Below are positions 33,802 to 43,028 of a stretch of DNA of 64,000 nucleotides, piece by piece. Where the stretch lies: assembly GCF_030269605.1 (NCBI RefSeq), contig NZ_BSTQ01000003.1, forward strand, positions 186,001 through 250,000. The letters are read 5' to 3'. The stretch's first letter is position 1, and each line of letters begins with the position of its first letter. This DNA comes from Lentzea sp. NBRC 105346. Lineage in GTDB: Bacteria; Actinomycetota; Actinomycetes; Mycobacteriales; Pseudonocardiaceae. Made by a program: the position numbers and the translations under genes. The notes beneath the pieces are model-generated. The model worked only from the letters and a program-made list of their open reading frames with translations, had not been told where the DNA came from and did not search any database.

Positions 33802-34479
33802 GTGAACACTTCCACCAGCGCCGTGGCCGCGCAGAACCTCGTCAAGGTCTACGGCTCCGGCGACAACTCGGTTCGAGCGCTCGACGGTGTGACGGTCGGG
33901 TTCCCGCGCGCGGCGTTCAGCGCGATCATGGGGCCGTCGGGGTCCGGCAAGTCGACGTTGATGCACTGTCTCGCGGGTCTCGACACCGCGACGTCCGGGC
34001 ACGCGCTGCTCGGCGGCACCGACCTGACCGGCCTGAACGACCGGCTGCTCACCCGTGTGCGGCGCGAACGGATCGGGTTCGTCTTCCAGGCGTTCAACCT
34101 GCTGCCGACGATGTCCGCGGCCGACAACATCACGTTGCCGCTGACGCTGGCGGGCAAGAAGCCCGACCGCAAGTGGATGGCACAGCTGGTCGACGTCCTC
34201 GGACTCAACAACCGGCTCGACCACCGGCCCAGCGAGATGTCCGGCGGCCAGCAGCAGCGCGTCGCGCTGGCACGGGCGCTGGTCACGCGGCCCGAGGTCG
34301 TGTTCGCCGACGAGCCGACCGGCAACCTCGACTCGAAGTCCAGCGCGGAGGTGCTCGGCCTGCTGCGCGGGTCGGTGCGCCAGTTCGGGCAGACCGTCGT
34401 CATGGTCACGCACGACCCGAACGCCGCCCGGTACGCCGATCACGTCGTCACCATGGCCGATGGGCGGGTGGCGGCATGA
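33802..34479 (+). CDS. ABC transporter ATPase of MacB/LolD type
   Basis: A 225-aa ATPase with a GTG start at 33802 ([18 protein letters not shown]). Walker [10 protein letters not shown], signature [15 protein letters not shown] and Walker [14 protein letters not shown] are all present; the TGNLDS extension marks the MacB/LolD/FtsE group. It works with the FtsX-type permease encoded next, whose start overlaps its stop by 4 bp. Such transporters export antibiotics or lipids, or act as mechanical sensors with a two-component system. Confidence 0.94.
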   Translation: MNTSTSAVAAQNLVKVYGSGDNSVRALDGVTVGFPRAAFSAIMGPSGSGKSTLMHCLAGLDTATSGHALLGGTDLTGLNDRLLTRVRRERIGFVFQAFNLLPTMSAADNITLPLTLAGKKPDRKWMAQLVDVLGLNNRLDHRPSEMSGGQQQRVALARALVTRPEVVFADEPTGNLDSKSSAEVLGLLRGSVRQFGQTVVMVTHDPNAARYADHVVTMADGRVAA

Positions 34480-36290
34480 CCAGGCGGTGGGGCCAGAACC
34501 TGTTCCCGGTCGTCTCGATCATGATCGCGGCATTCTTCGCGTACGGCACGGTGCTCGCGAAGGAAATCACCGTCCGGTCGCTCAACAACATCAAGCCGAC
34601 CCAGCTGCACGAGGTGTTCGCGCTGCTCGGCGCGTTCGTCGTGGTCGCGATGATCGCGGCGGCGCTGGTGTCCACGTCGACGTTCCGCATCGTGTTCGCG
34701 CAACGGATGCGCAAGCTCGCGCTGCTGCGGGCGATCGGCGCCGGCCGGCTGACGCTCGCGCGCAAGCTCGTCGCCGAGGGCGCGCGGACCGGGCTGCTCG
34801 CGTCCATCGCCGGGGTGGCGCTCGCGCTCGCCGCAGGTCAGCTCGTGCCGGTGTTCGGGCTGGCCACGCCGGGTTTCCCGGTGCCGGAGGCGATCGGTGT
34901 CGTGGCCGGGTCGTTCGTGCTCACGACGCTGGCCGTGCTCGCGCCCGCGTTCAACGCCGCGAAGGTGTCGCCGCTCGAGGCGCTGCGCACGTCCGCGGTG
35001 CAGGACACCAAGAGCGCGATCGGATGGCCGCGCTGGGCCCTCGGCCTCGCGCTCGCCGGCGGAGCCGCGTTCATGGTGCGCAAGGTCATCATCGAGGGCT
35101 TCGCGGACCGCATCCGGCCGCCCGGCCTGACCGAGGAGCTGTTGCTGTCCACCGTGGTGAGCGCCGCGCTCGCGTTCGGCGCGCTGATCTGCCTCGGTCC
35201 GGCGCTGATCGGCCCGCTGTTGCGGGGCTTCAGCCTGCCGCTGCGCCGGCTCGGCCCGGTCGGCGGCCTCGCGATCAGCGGTGTCGGCGGGGCGCCGCGC
35301 CGGGCCGCGTCGATCACGACCGTCGTCGCGCTCGGCGTCGCGCTGGTGATCGGCTCGATGGTCGGCGCGGAGACCATGCGCAGCCTCGGCAAAGCCGAGA
35401 TGGCGAGCGCCTACCCGGCCGACCTGGAGATCACCGGACCGGTCGAGCCGCGGTCCGGACTCACCGACGTGCTGCCCTACCGGCGGATCGAGGTGAAGCT
35501 GGACAACGGAGTCCAGCCGATGATCATGCGGGTGTCCGACCTGAACCTGCGCGGGCTGCGCGACCTGGCCGACTTCCGGTTCGACGGAAACCTTCAGGAC
35601 ATGGGGCCGGGCAAGATCGTCCTGTCGATGAAGACCGCGGAACGGCTGCACCTCGCGATCGGCGACCGGATCCCCGTGAAGTCCGAGACCGGCGAGGTCA
35701 CGCTGACCGTCGCGGCCACCGCGTTCGGCGGCGTGCCGCTGGGGTCCAGCGCCGTGCTCGATCCGTCCGATGTGGACAAACTTGGTGGGCCGAAGACGCC
35801 GGACGGCGCGCTGGCCAACGGTCCGCTCGAAGCGGCACAGGGACTCGACGTCGAGTCGCTGGCCGCCAAGCGCGCGGCGAAGGAGAACTACTTCTTCTCG
35901 CTGTTCGCCGTCGCGATCGGTCTGATGCTCCTGACCATGCTGATCGCGGTCGTCGGTGTCGGCTCGACAACGGCGTTGTCGGTGCTGGAACGCACCAACG
36001 AGTCCGGCCTGCTGCGCGCGATCGGGCTGTCCCGCCGCGGGCTGCGCCGGATGGTCACGACCGAGGCCTTCCTGTACGGCGCGATCGGTACCGTTCTCGG
36101 CCTGGCGCTCGGCATTCCGTACGCCTGGCTGGGCATCGTCTCGCTGGGCGTCAACTGGCCGTTGCAGATCCCGCTCGCGGGAGTTGCGCTGGTCGTGGTC
36201 GGTCTGGGCGCGTTGACCGTCCTCGCCGGACTCCTCCCGGCGCGGCGCGCGTCCCGCACGAGTCCGGTCGCCGCACTGGCCGATGTTTAG
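34476..36290 (+). CDS. FtsX/MacB-like ABC permease
   Basis: A 604-aa permease with a duplicated FtsX core. The N-terminal half has membrane segments around residues 10-30, 45-65, 105-125 and 145-165, a second set starts around 235, and the last three segments lie near 475-600 (GLMLLTMLIAVVG, ERTNESGLLRAIGLSRRG). An extracytoplasmic domain of about 170 residues lies between. RMRKLALLRAIGA and the second RAIGLSR are the FtsX coupling motifs. The first extracytoplasmic domain normally present in this family is nearly absent: TM1 and TM2 are separated by only 20 residues. Start overlaps the ATPase stop. Confidence 0.92.
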   Translation: MTRRWGQNLFPVVSIMIAAFFAYGTVLAKEITVRSLNNIKPTQLHEVFALLGAFVVVAMIAAALVSTSTFRIVFAQRMRKLALLRAIGAGRLTLARKLVAEGARTGLLASIAGVALALAAGQLVPVFGLATPGFPVPEAIGVVAGSFVLTTLAVLAPAFNAAKVSPLEALRTSAVQDTKSAIGWPRWALGLALAGGAAFMVRKVIIEGFADRIRPPGLTEELLLSTVVSAALAFGALICLGPALIGPLLRGFSLPLRRLGPVGGLAISGVGGAPRRAASITTVVALGVALVIGSMVGAETMRSLGKAEMASAYPADLEITGPVEPRSGLTDVLPYRRIEVKLDNGVQPMIMRVSDLNLRGLRDLADFRFDGNLQDMGPGKIVLSMKTAERLHLAIGDRIPVKSETGEVTLTVAATAFGGVPLGSSAVLDPSDVDKLGGPKTPDGALANGPLEAAQGLDVESLAAKRAAKENYFFSLFAVAIGLMLLTMLIAVVGVGSTTALSVLERTNESGLLRAIGLSRRGLRRMVTTEAFLYGAIGTVLGLALGIPYAWLGIVSLGVNWPLQIPLAGVALVVVGLGALTVLAGLLPARRASRTSPVAALADV

Positions 36291-36350
36291 GCCGTGAATA
36301 CAGCCGGGGTACCCGATGAACTCGCGACACCCAGATGAGAGGGGAAATCA

Positions 36351-36539
36351 ATGGGTTTCGACGAGCTGAAGGACAAGGCCAAGGACATGCTCGGCAAGCA
36401 CGGTGACAAGGCCGACCAGGCCGTTGACCGCGCTGGTCAGATTGCTGACGAGAGGACCGGCGGCAAGCACACCGAGCACATCGACAAGGCCGAGGAGAAG
36501 GCCAAGGAAGGCCTGCGGAACTTCGGGAACCAGCAGTAG
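36351..36539 (+). CDS. Small CsbD/antitoxin MT0933-like protein
   Basis: A 62-aa highly charged helical protein starting after GAGAGGGGAAATCA. MGFDELKDKAKDMLGKHGDK and DRAGQIADERTGGKHTEHID match the actinobacterial MT0933 antitoxin family (PF14013-like), many members of which stand alone without a toxin, as here. A stress-related role is plausible; toxin neutralisation is not supported by the context. Confidence 0.85.
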   Translation: MGFDELKDKAKDMLGKHGDKADQAVDRAGQIADERTGGKHTEHIDKAEEKAKEGLRNFGNQQ

Positions 36540-36623
36540 ATCGCCCGGTCCGGCGCCAGTCGAGACGATCCTCTAGACGATCGTCGATTGTCGCCGGACC
36601 GCCCGCCGCTCAGCATCGGGCGC

Positions 36624-37829
36624 ATGTTCAATCCGCAAGATCCCGATTTCGTGCAGGACCCTTACCCGGTGTACCGCACGTTACGAGAGCGCTCTCCCGT
36701 CTACTTCTCGGAAGCGCTGAACGGCTGGCTGTTCACCCGGCACGCCGACGTCCAGAAGGTGCTGAACCACCCGAAGATCATCCGTCCGCCGGTGGGCGAC
36801 ATCCTGTTCAGCCGGCTCCCGGAAGACGTGCGAGCCGAGCTGCGGGTGTTCGAACGGCGGCTCGGTTCGATGCTGCCGATCCTCAACCCGCCGGAGCATA
36901 CGCGGCTGCGGTCGGCCGTGGCGCAAGCGTTTGACCGGGACGTGTCGGAGGCACTGCGGTCGCGGATCGAACGCCGGGTCGACGAGCTGCTGGACAAGCT
37001 GGAGGAGGCCGGTCGCGGCGAACTGCTGGAGGACTACGGCTACCAGATCCCGACGTGGGTGATCATGGAGCTGTGCGGCCTGCCGCAGGAGGACCTGTCG
37101 CTGGTCAAGGAGCTCGTCACCGGCATGACGCCAATCCTCGGGCAGGCTCTGCCGTCGGAGGATCCCGTCGGCGTCACCCGGACCGCGGCCGCGGCGATGG
37201 ACCGGTTCAGCGCGTACGTCGAGAAGCACGTCGCCGAAGTCCGCAAGACGCCGCGCGACGACCTGTTGACCCGACTCGCCGACGCGCCGCTGTCCCCGGA
37301 CGACCTGACGCTGACCGTCCTCGTCCTGCTCATCGCGGGCACGGAGACGACGACCCACTACATCACCAACGCCATCCACACGTTGCTGCAACACCCCGAC
37401 CAGCTGGAACGGCTGTACGACGAGCCCGGACTGCTCGAGACCGCAGCCGACGAGCTGCTGCGCTTCGAGGGACCGGTGCCGTTCGCGACGCCCCAGGTCG
37501 TCCGCGACCCGATCGAGATCGGCGGGCAGCAACTGGAACCGGGCGCGCTCGTCTACCCGGTGATCGGCGCGGCCAACCGCGATCCGGAGCGGTTCACCAA
37601 CCCCGAGGGGCTCGACCTCGCCCGGCCGCTGGGCAGTGTGCTGTCGTTCGGCGGCGGCATCCACTTCTGCATCGGCCGCCATCTCGCACGGATGGAGGCA
37701 CAGATCGCGATCGGCGGGATCGTGCGGCGGTTCCCCAAGCTGCGCCACGACGACGCGGAGCCGGTTCCGGTGTGGCGGGCCGACCCGGTGCTACGCGGAC
37801 TGGCCGCCCTACCCGTGATCACCTGCTGA
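36624..37829 (+). CDS. Cytochrome P450, paralog A
   Basis: A 401-aa soluble bacterial class I P450. Conserved elements: I-helix AGTETTTHYI, K-helix ExxR in DELLRF, and heme loop FGGGIHFCIGRHLARME with Cys349. The ATG at 36624 (MFNPQDPDFVQDPYP) is chosen because the paralog at 40067 begins with the same residues after an unrelated upstream sequence; a TTG at 36588 is in frame but less likely. It has the same length and a near-identical ending (ITC) as the second P450, so the two are a recent duplication around a regulator. Its end overlaps the regulator's end by 21 bp. No ferredoxin is nearby. Confidence 0.93.
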   Translation: MFNPQDPDFVQDPYPVYRTLRERSPVYFSEALNGWLFTRHADVQKVLNHPKIIRPPVGDILFSRLPEDVRAELRVFERRLGSMLPILNPPEHTRLRSAVAQAFDRDVSEALRSRIERRVDELLDKLEEAGRGELLEDYGYQIPTWVIMELCGLPQEDLSLVKELVTGMTPILGQALPSEDPVGVTRTAAAAMDRFSAYVEKHVAEVRKTPRDDLLTRLADAPLSPDDLTLTVLVLLIAGTETTTHYITNAIHTLLQHPDQLERLYDEPGLLETAADELLRFEGPVPFATPQVVRDPIEIGGQQLEPGALVYPVIGAANRDPERFTNPEGLDLARPLGSVLSFGGGIHFCIGRHLARMEAQIAIGGIVRRFPKLRHDDAEPVPVWRADPVLRGLAALPVITC

Positions 37830-39962
37830 CCTGACGAACCACACGGCCAGCTGCGCTCGGGACCGCACCCCCAGCTTGTCCCGCGCCTGCCGCAGGTGAG
37901 CCGCGACGGTCGCCGGCGAGTTGCCCAACCGACGGGCGATCTGCCGGTTGGTCAGCCCGTCGGCGACCAGCGCGACCACGGTCATCTCCTGCTCGCTCAG
38001 CACACCGTCCGGCCGCGGCCGGACCGGCCCCGCCAACGCGAACTCCGCCGCGTCCGCCAGCGGAACCGGGCGCGCCGACGCGATCAGCTCGGCGTCCAGC
38101 GCGGCATCCAGCTGTTGCTGCCACCCTGGCTCGTTCACCTGCCCGGCCCGCTCGCGGATACCGGCGGCGCTGGCGGCGAGCCGGGCCGCCCAGGCATCGT
38201 GACCACGCCGCGCCGCGACGAGCGCCAGCCCCTCGATCGAGTACGGGACCTGGTTCGGGTTGGTGCGGTCGAGCTCCAGCGACTCGGCGAACAGCGCCTG
38301 TGCCGCATCGTCGTCACCGCGTTCCAGAGCCAGCGTGCCCGCGGTGTGCAGCATGACGGCGAGCTTGCGCGGCACGTCCTGATCACGCAGCACGGCAAGG
38401 CCCTCGTCCAGCAACGCCACCGCGGCCGCCCGGTCACCCCATTCGATCTCGGCCCAGGCGGAGTTGTTCAGCACGGTCCCCAGCGCGACCGGTTCGTCGT
38501 GTGCCCGCAGGATCTCGAGCGCCTGGCCATAGGCCTCGCGAGCCTCGTCGACGCGCCCGAGGAACCGCAGCGCCGCGCCGCGTCCGTGCAGCGCGGCGGC
38601 CCGCAGACCGGGCGCCTCGGTGCGCACGGCGTCGGCGGCCGCGAGGGCCGTGTCGTAGTCGCCCAGCGCCCCGGCGACGCCGGACAGCTCAGCGAGCACC
38701 TGTCCTCGTTGTGGCGCACGGGTCAGCACCCGGCGCGCCTCTTCGAGGTTCCCTCGGGCCACCCAGCTCGTGGCGAGGGCGTAGGCGATCAGTTCCTGCC
38801 GCGGATCGTTGTGCTCGATGGCCCAGTCGAGCGCGACCCGCACGCTCTGCCAGTGCCCGTCGAGCGCGCGCAGGACGGCAGGGGGCGCGGAGAACCGTTC
38901 GGCGTGCGGTGCGAGCTGGTCGTGCACCCACGCGGCCAGCCGCTCACCGGCGTCGCCGGTCCCCAGCTCCCGGCCGTGCGCGCGGATGGACTCCAGCATC
39001 CGATAGCGGCCGGGTTCGGTGTGCAGCAACGACTTCGCGGCCAGCTCGTCGAGCAGGTGCAACGCCGGCCGTCCGCACACGGCGTCGGCCATCTCCAGCG
39101 GGAACGGCCCGGCGAGCACCGACAACGCGCGGAACGCCGCCTGCCCGTCGGCGGACAGCAGGTCGTAGCTCCACCCGACCGCGGCGCTCAGGCTGCGGTG
39201 CCGCGGGCTCGCGGTGCGGTATCCGGTGGTGAGCAGATCGTCCAGCCGGGCGAGGACGTCCTGCACCGGCAACAGCCGCACCCACGGCGCGGCCAGCTCG
39301 ATCGCGAGCGGCAGGCCGTCGAGCCGGGTGCAGAGCTCGGCGACGCCCGCGGCCGGTTCGAACCGCGGGTCGGCCGCTTTCGCCCGATCGGTGAACAGGC
39401 GAACGGCCGCGGTGGTGTCCAGTCCGGACAGCGGGTAGGTCCGCTCCCCCGGCACCCGCAGCGCCTCGCGGCTCGTGGCCAGCACGGTCAGCCGGGGACA
39501 TTCCCGCACCAGACGGTCCACAATGGACGCACATGCGGCGATGACGTGCTCGCAGTTGTCCAGCAGGAGCAACAACTCCCGTGACTGCAGCGCGACGAGC
39601 GGAACGCCGATCGTGCGCGCGATGACCGCGGGCACCAGGTCACCGTCGTTGATCTCGGCGAGGTCGACGAACCACGTGCCGTGTTCCGGGCTGAACCCGG
39701 CCGCGACCTCGGTGGCCAGCCGGGTCTTGCCGCAGCCCGCCGGTCCGGTGAGCGTGACGAGCCGGTGCTCGCGCACCATCCTGGTGAGCGCGGCCAGGTC
39801 GCCGTCCCGGCCGACGAAGCTGTCGGCGCTCACGCGCACGGTGGCGGGCCGGGCGCGGTCGCGATAGGCGCGCTGGCGACACTTCGGTGAGCAGTACTTG
39901 GCCCGGCGCGCACCGGTGAGCACAGCGCCGCACGCGGCGCATCGGCCGGTGGAGACGGACAT
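37809..39962 (-). CDS. Zinc-ribbon/STAND ATPase/LuxR transcriptional regulator
   Basis: A 717-aa regulator. The N-terminal C-x2-C-x12-C-x3-C (Cys8, 11, 24, 28; YCSPKCRQRAYR) is a probable zinc ribbon. The STAND ATPase follows with P-loop GPAGCGKT (73-80) and Walker B LLLLLDNCEH (about 130-139). TPR-like repeats fill about 370-620, and a LuxR helix-turn-helix (about 655-710; LSEQEMTVVALVADGLTNRQ) ends the protein. ATP-dependent oligomerisation on a signal would activate transcription. It is divergent from P450 B across 104 bp and convergent with P450 A, so both are likely targets. It is paralogous to the gene at the left edge. Confidence 0.93.
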   Translation of the reverse strand: MSVSTGRCAACGAVLTGARRAKYCSPKCRQRAYRDRARPATVRVSADSFVGRDGDLAALTRMVREHRLVTLTGPAGCGKTRLATEVAAGFSPEHGTWFVDLAEINDGDLVPAVIARTIGVPLVALQSRELLLLLDNCEHVIAACASIVDRLVRECPRLTVLATSREALRVPGERTYPLSGLDTTAAVRLFTDRAKAADPRFEPAAGVAELCTRLDGLPLAIELAAPWVRLLPVQDVLARLDDLLTTGYRTASPRHRSLSAAVGWSYDLLSADGQAAFRALSVLAGPFPLEMADAVCGRPALHLLDELAAKSLLHTEPGRYRMLESIRAHGRELGTGDAGERLAAWVHDQLAPHAERFSAPPAVLRALDGHWQSVRVALDWAIEHNDPRQELIAYALATSWVARGNLEEARRVLTRAPQRGQVLAELSGVAGALGDYDTALAAADAVRTEAPGLRAAALHGRGAALRFLGRVDEAREAYGQALEILRAHDEPVALGTVLNNSAWAEIEWGDRAAAVALLDEGLAVLRDQDVPRKLAVMLHTAGTLALERGDDDAAQALFAESLELDRTNPNQVPYSIEGLALVAARRGHDAWAARLAASAAGIRERAGQVNEPGWQQQLDAALDAELIASARPVPLADAAEFALAGPVRPRPDGVLSEQEMTVVALVADGLTNRQIARRLGNSPATVAAHLRQARDKLGVRSRAQLAVWFVRSAGDHG
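39516..39528. repeat. Degenerate iterated palindrome GTCCACAATGGAC
   Basis: One mismatch to the palindrome seen at 3116, 17708 and 51937; it lies inside the regulator gene. Confidence 0.35.
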
Positions 39963-40066
39963 GGCGTGACGGTACTGCAGATCATCCGAGGTCAGGACGG
40001 CCGTCCGTCACTTTGGTCAAAACGAACGACTGCCGGGGTCCGGCCCGCCGCCGCAGCATCTCCGGC

Positions 40067-41272
40067 ATGTTCAACCCGCAGGATCCGGCCTTCGTCCAGG
40101 ACCCCTATCCCACATACCGCGCGCTGCGAGAGCGGGCGCCCGTGCACTTCTCCGAGGCGTTGAACGGCTGGATGTTCACTCGGCACGCGGACGTGCAGCG
40201 GGTGATGAACCATCCGAAGATCATGCGCCCGCCGGCCGGCGACATGCTGCTCGGCCGGGTACCGGCGGACGTACGCACGTCCCTGCAGGCGTTCGAACGC
40301 AGGCTCGCCACGTCGATGCCGTTCTCGAACCCGCCGCGGCACACGCGGTTGCGCTCCGTCGTGGCGCAAGCGTTCAACCGCGACGTGGCGGAGGGACTGC
40401 GGCTGCGGATCCAGCGACGGGTCCAGCACCTGCTCGACCGCCTGCAGGACGCGCGCCGCGGCGAGCTGCTGGAGGACTACGGGTATCAAATCCCGACGTG
40501 GGTGATCATGGAGCTCTGCGGCCTGCCGCAGGAAGACCTGCCGATGATCAAGGAGCTGGTCACCCGGATCACGCCGATCATCGGGCAGTGCCTGCCGACC
40601 GACGACCCGGCGGGCGCCGCGACGACCGCCGCGGCCGCCACCGAGGAGTTCACCGTCTACCTCGAGGGGCGCATCGCCGAAGTGCGCAGGTCACCACGTG
40701 AGGACCTGCTGTCGCGGCTCGTCGAGGCGCCCCTCACCGCCGACGAGATCACGCTGACCGTGCTCATCCTGATCATCGCCGGCACGGAGACGACGACGCA
40801 CTACATCACCAACGCCATCCACACGTTGCTGCGGCATCCCAGGCAGCTCCGGATGCTGCGCGACGACCCGTGGCTGATCGAGCGGGCGGCCGTCGAGCTC
40901 CTGCGGTTCGAGGGGCCGGTGCCGTTCCTCACCCCGGAGATCGTCAGCGAGTCCGTGGTGATCGGCGGTGTGGAACTGCAGCCGGGCGAGCTCGTGTACG
41001 CGGTGATCGGCGCGGCCAACCGCGACCCCCAGCAGTTCTTCGCGCCCGAGGAGCTCGACCTGACCCGCCCGATCGGCGGCGTGCTCTCGTTCGGCGGCGG
41101 CATCCACTTCTGCATCGGCCGCCACCTCGCACAGATGGAGGCGCAGATCGCCATCAGCGCGATCGTCCGCAGGTTCCCCAAGCTGCGGCACGACGACGCG
41201 GAACCGGTTCCGGTGTGGCGGGCCGACCCGATCCTGCGCGGACTGACCGCTCTACCCGTGATCACCTGCTGA
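40067..41272 (+). CDS. Cytochrome P450, paralog B
   Basis: A 401-aa class I P450 that is collinear without gaps with the P450 at 36624-37829: same start MFNPQDP, same I-helix AGTETTTHYI, K-helix ELLRFEGPVPF, heme loop FGGGIHFCIGRHLAQME (Cys349) and same end ITC. The divergence lies mainly in substrate-recognition regions (for example HPKIMRPPAGDMLLGRV versus HPKIIRPPVGDILFSRL), so substrates may differ. The ATG at 40067 is the only start consistent with both paralogs. The promoter should lie in the 104 bp shared with the divergent regulator. Confidence 0.93.
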   Translation: MFNPQDPAFVQDPYPTYRALRERAPVHFSEALNGWMFTRHADVQRVMNHPKIMRPPAGDMLLGRVPADVRTSLQAFERRLATSMPFSNPPRHTRLRSVVAQAFNRDVAEGLRLRIQRRVQHLLDRLQDARRGELLEDYGYQIPTWVIMELCGLPQEDLPMIKELVTRITPIIGQCLPTDDPAGAATTAAAATEEFTVYLEGRIAEVRRSPREDLLSRLVEAPLTADEITLTVLILIIAGTETTTHYITNAIHTLLRHPRQLRMLRDDPWLIERAAVELLRFEGPVPFLTPEIVSESVVIGGVELQPGELVYAVIGAANRDPQQFFAPEELDLTRPIGGVLSFGGGIHFCIGRHLAQMEAQIAISAIVRRFPKLRHDDAEPVPVWRADPILRGLTALPVITC

Positions 41273-41316
41273 AACGTGAGTGGTTGACAGGTTGTGGGCG
41301 ACCCGCTATCCAGACG

Positions 41317-41330
41317 TGAGAGCGCTCCCA
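41317..41330 (+). promoter_or_regulatory. CebR-like operator upstream of the GH16 gene
   Basis: TGAGAGCGCTCCCA matches the known CebR palindrome TGGGAGCGCTCCCA at 13 of 14 positions and lies 24 bp before the GH16 start. CebR is a LacI-family repressor of cellulose/beta-glucan use in actinobacteria. A cebR gene is not in the window. Confidence 0.75.
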
Positions 41331-41353
41331 CAGCGCTCGTCTGGAGGGTAGCA

Positions 41354-42940
41354 ATGACGCTCACTCGACGAGTCCGGACCCGTCTCTCGATCTCGCTGGC
41401 GGCGACGGCCGCGTTGGCGTGCGGGGTGCTCGTGGCGGTGCACCCCGACGCCGAGGCGGCGATCCCGCCGACACCACCGGGGTGGACCCAGGTGTTCGGC
41501 GACGATTTCACCGGCGGCGCGGGCCAGTTGCCCAACGGCGGCAACTGGCGGTTCAGCCTCGGCCACAGCTATCCCGGCGGCCCGCCCAACTGGGGCACCG
41601 GCGAGATCGCGGCGCACACCAACAACCCGGCCAACGTCAGCCTCGACGGCGGCGGCAACCTGCGCATCACGCCGCGCAGAGACGGTGCGGGCAACTGGAC
41701 GTCCGCGCGCATCGAGACCAACAAGCAGGACTTCAAGGCACCGCCCGGCGGCGTGATGCGCATGGAGGCCCGCATCCAGATGCCGAACGTCACCGGCGCC
41801 GGCGCGCTCGGCTACTGGCCCGCGTTCTGGGCGCTCGGCTCGCCCTACCGCGGGAACTGGTGGAACTGGCCCGGTGTGGGTGAGTTCGACATCATGGAGA
41901 ACGTCAACGGCGTCGACCGCGTGTGGGGCGTGCTGCACTGCGGCGTCGCGCCCGGCGGGCCGTGCAACGAGAAGAACGGCATCGCGAACAGCCGGCCGTG
42001 CCCCAACGGGTCGTGCCAGAGCACGTTCCACACCTACCGGTTCGAGTGGGACGCCTCGGTCAGCCCGCAGCAGTTCCGGTGGTACGTCGACGGCCAGCTG
42101 TTCCACCAGGTCAACCAGAACCAGCTGCCCGCGGACACGTGGAACCAGATGACCGGCCACGCGGGCTACTTCATCATCCTGAACGTCGCCATCGGCGGCG
42201 AGTTCCCCGACAACTACTCCGGCACGAAGACCCCAGGCCCCGGCATCGTGCCCGGAATTCCCATGGTCGTGGACTACGTGGGTGTGTGGACACGCGGCGG
42301 TGGCGTGCCTCCAACCACCACGACTCCCCCGCCGACGTGCGGCCCGCTGGTCTCGCGGAACAAGCCGGTGCAGGCGTCGAGCATCGAGAGCGGCAACCAG
42401 GCCGCGGCGTTCGCGGTCGACGGCAACCCGTCCACCCGCTGGTCCAGCGCGCACAACGAGCCGAACTGGTGGCAGGTCGACCTGGGCTCGGTGCAGCCGG
42501 TCACGCGGGTGCGGATCAACTGGGAGGCCGCGTACGGCCGGGCGTACTCGATCCAGCTGTCCGACAACGGAAGCAGCTGGCGTGACGCCTACTCGACGTT
42601 CGCGGGCAACGGCGGAGTCGAGGACCTCGCGGTCGTCGGCAACGCTCGTTATGTGCGGTTCAACGGCATCAACCGGGCGACCGTGTACGGCTTCTCGTTC
42701 TGGGAGTTCGAGGTCTACGGCGGTTGTGGCGGCACGACGACAACCACGTCACCCGGTCAGCCGCCGACCACCTCGCCGGGTCAGCCACCGGGACAGTATC
42801 CGGCGTGGGCGCCGGGTGTTGCCTATTCCGTGGGCACGAAGGTGTCCTACGGCGGCCTCAACTACCAGTGCCTGCAGGCGCACACGTCGATCGTCACGTG
42901 GGAGCCGCCGAACGCGGCGTCACTCTGGCAGCGGATCTGA
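41354..42940 (+). CDS. Secreted GH16 beta-glucanase with two carbohydrate-binding modules
   Basis: A 528-aa secreted glycoside hydrolase. A signal peptide (about 1-36, ending AEA) is followed by a GH16 catalytic domain (about 40-310) with the catalytic motif GEFDIMEN (E-x-D-x2-E). Next come a Thr/Pro linker, a discoidin-like F5/8C module (about 335-450; DGNPSTRWSS, WWQVDLGS), a second Thr/Pro/Gly linker and a C-terminal CBM5/12-type chitin-binding module (YPAWAPGVAYSVGTKVSYGG). Beta-1,3- or 1,3-1,4-glucan is the likely substrate, perhaps in fungal wall attack. The ATG follows GGAGGG, and a CebR-like box lies just upstream. Confidence 0.94.
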   Translation: MTLTRRVRTRLSISLAATAALACGVLVAVHPDAEAAIPPTPPGWTQVFGDDFTGGAGQLPNGGNWRFSLGHSYPGGPPNWGTGEIAAHTNNPANVSLDGGGNLRITPRRDGAGNWTSARIETNKQDFKAPPGGVMRMEARIQMPNVTGAGALGYWPAFWALGSPYRGNWWNWPGVGEFDIMENVNGVDRVWGVLHCGVAPGGPCNEKNGIANSRPCPNGSCQSTFHTYRFEWDASVSPQQFRWYVDGQLFHQVNQNQLPADTWNQMTGHAGYFIILNVAIGGEFPDNYSGTKTPGPGIVPGIPMVVDYVGVWTRGGGVPPTTTTPPPTCGPLVSRNKPVQASSIESGNQAAAFAVDGNPSTRWSSAHNEPNWWQVDLGSVQPVTRVRINWEAAYGRAYSIQLSDNGSSWRDAYSTFAGNGGVEDLAVVGNARYVRFNGINRATVYGFSFWEFEVYGGCGGTTTTTSPGQPPTTSPGQPPGQYPAWAPGVAYSVGTKVSYGGLNYQCLQAHTSIVTWEPPNAASLWQRI

Positions 42941-43028
42941 TCGACATGTGATCGTCTGCGCTCGGCGCGTCACTTCCGTGCCTCGGTAATCGCGGCTACC
43001 GTCGTTTGCCGAGGTCACGGAGGTGATC

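Noticed and set aside
36351-36539. Toxin-antitoxin module at the MT0933-like gene
   Set aside because: No toxin-sized gene is adjacent on either strand; the neighbours are an FtsX permease and a P450.
36681-36702. GAGAGCGCTCTC palindrome as a CebR operator for P450 A
   Set aside because: It lies inside the coding region, about 65 bp after the start, encodes the normal RERSP segment, and is absent from paralog B.
36624-42940. Biosynthetic gene cluster covering the P450s and GH16 gene
   Set aside because: No synthase, synthetase, terpene cyclase or RiPP precursor is present, and the GH16 gene has its own operator; the grouping looks coincidental.
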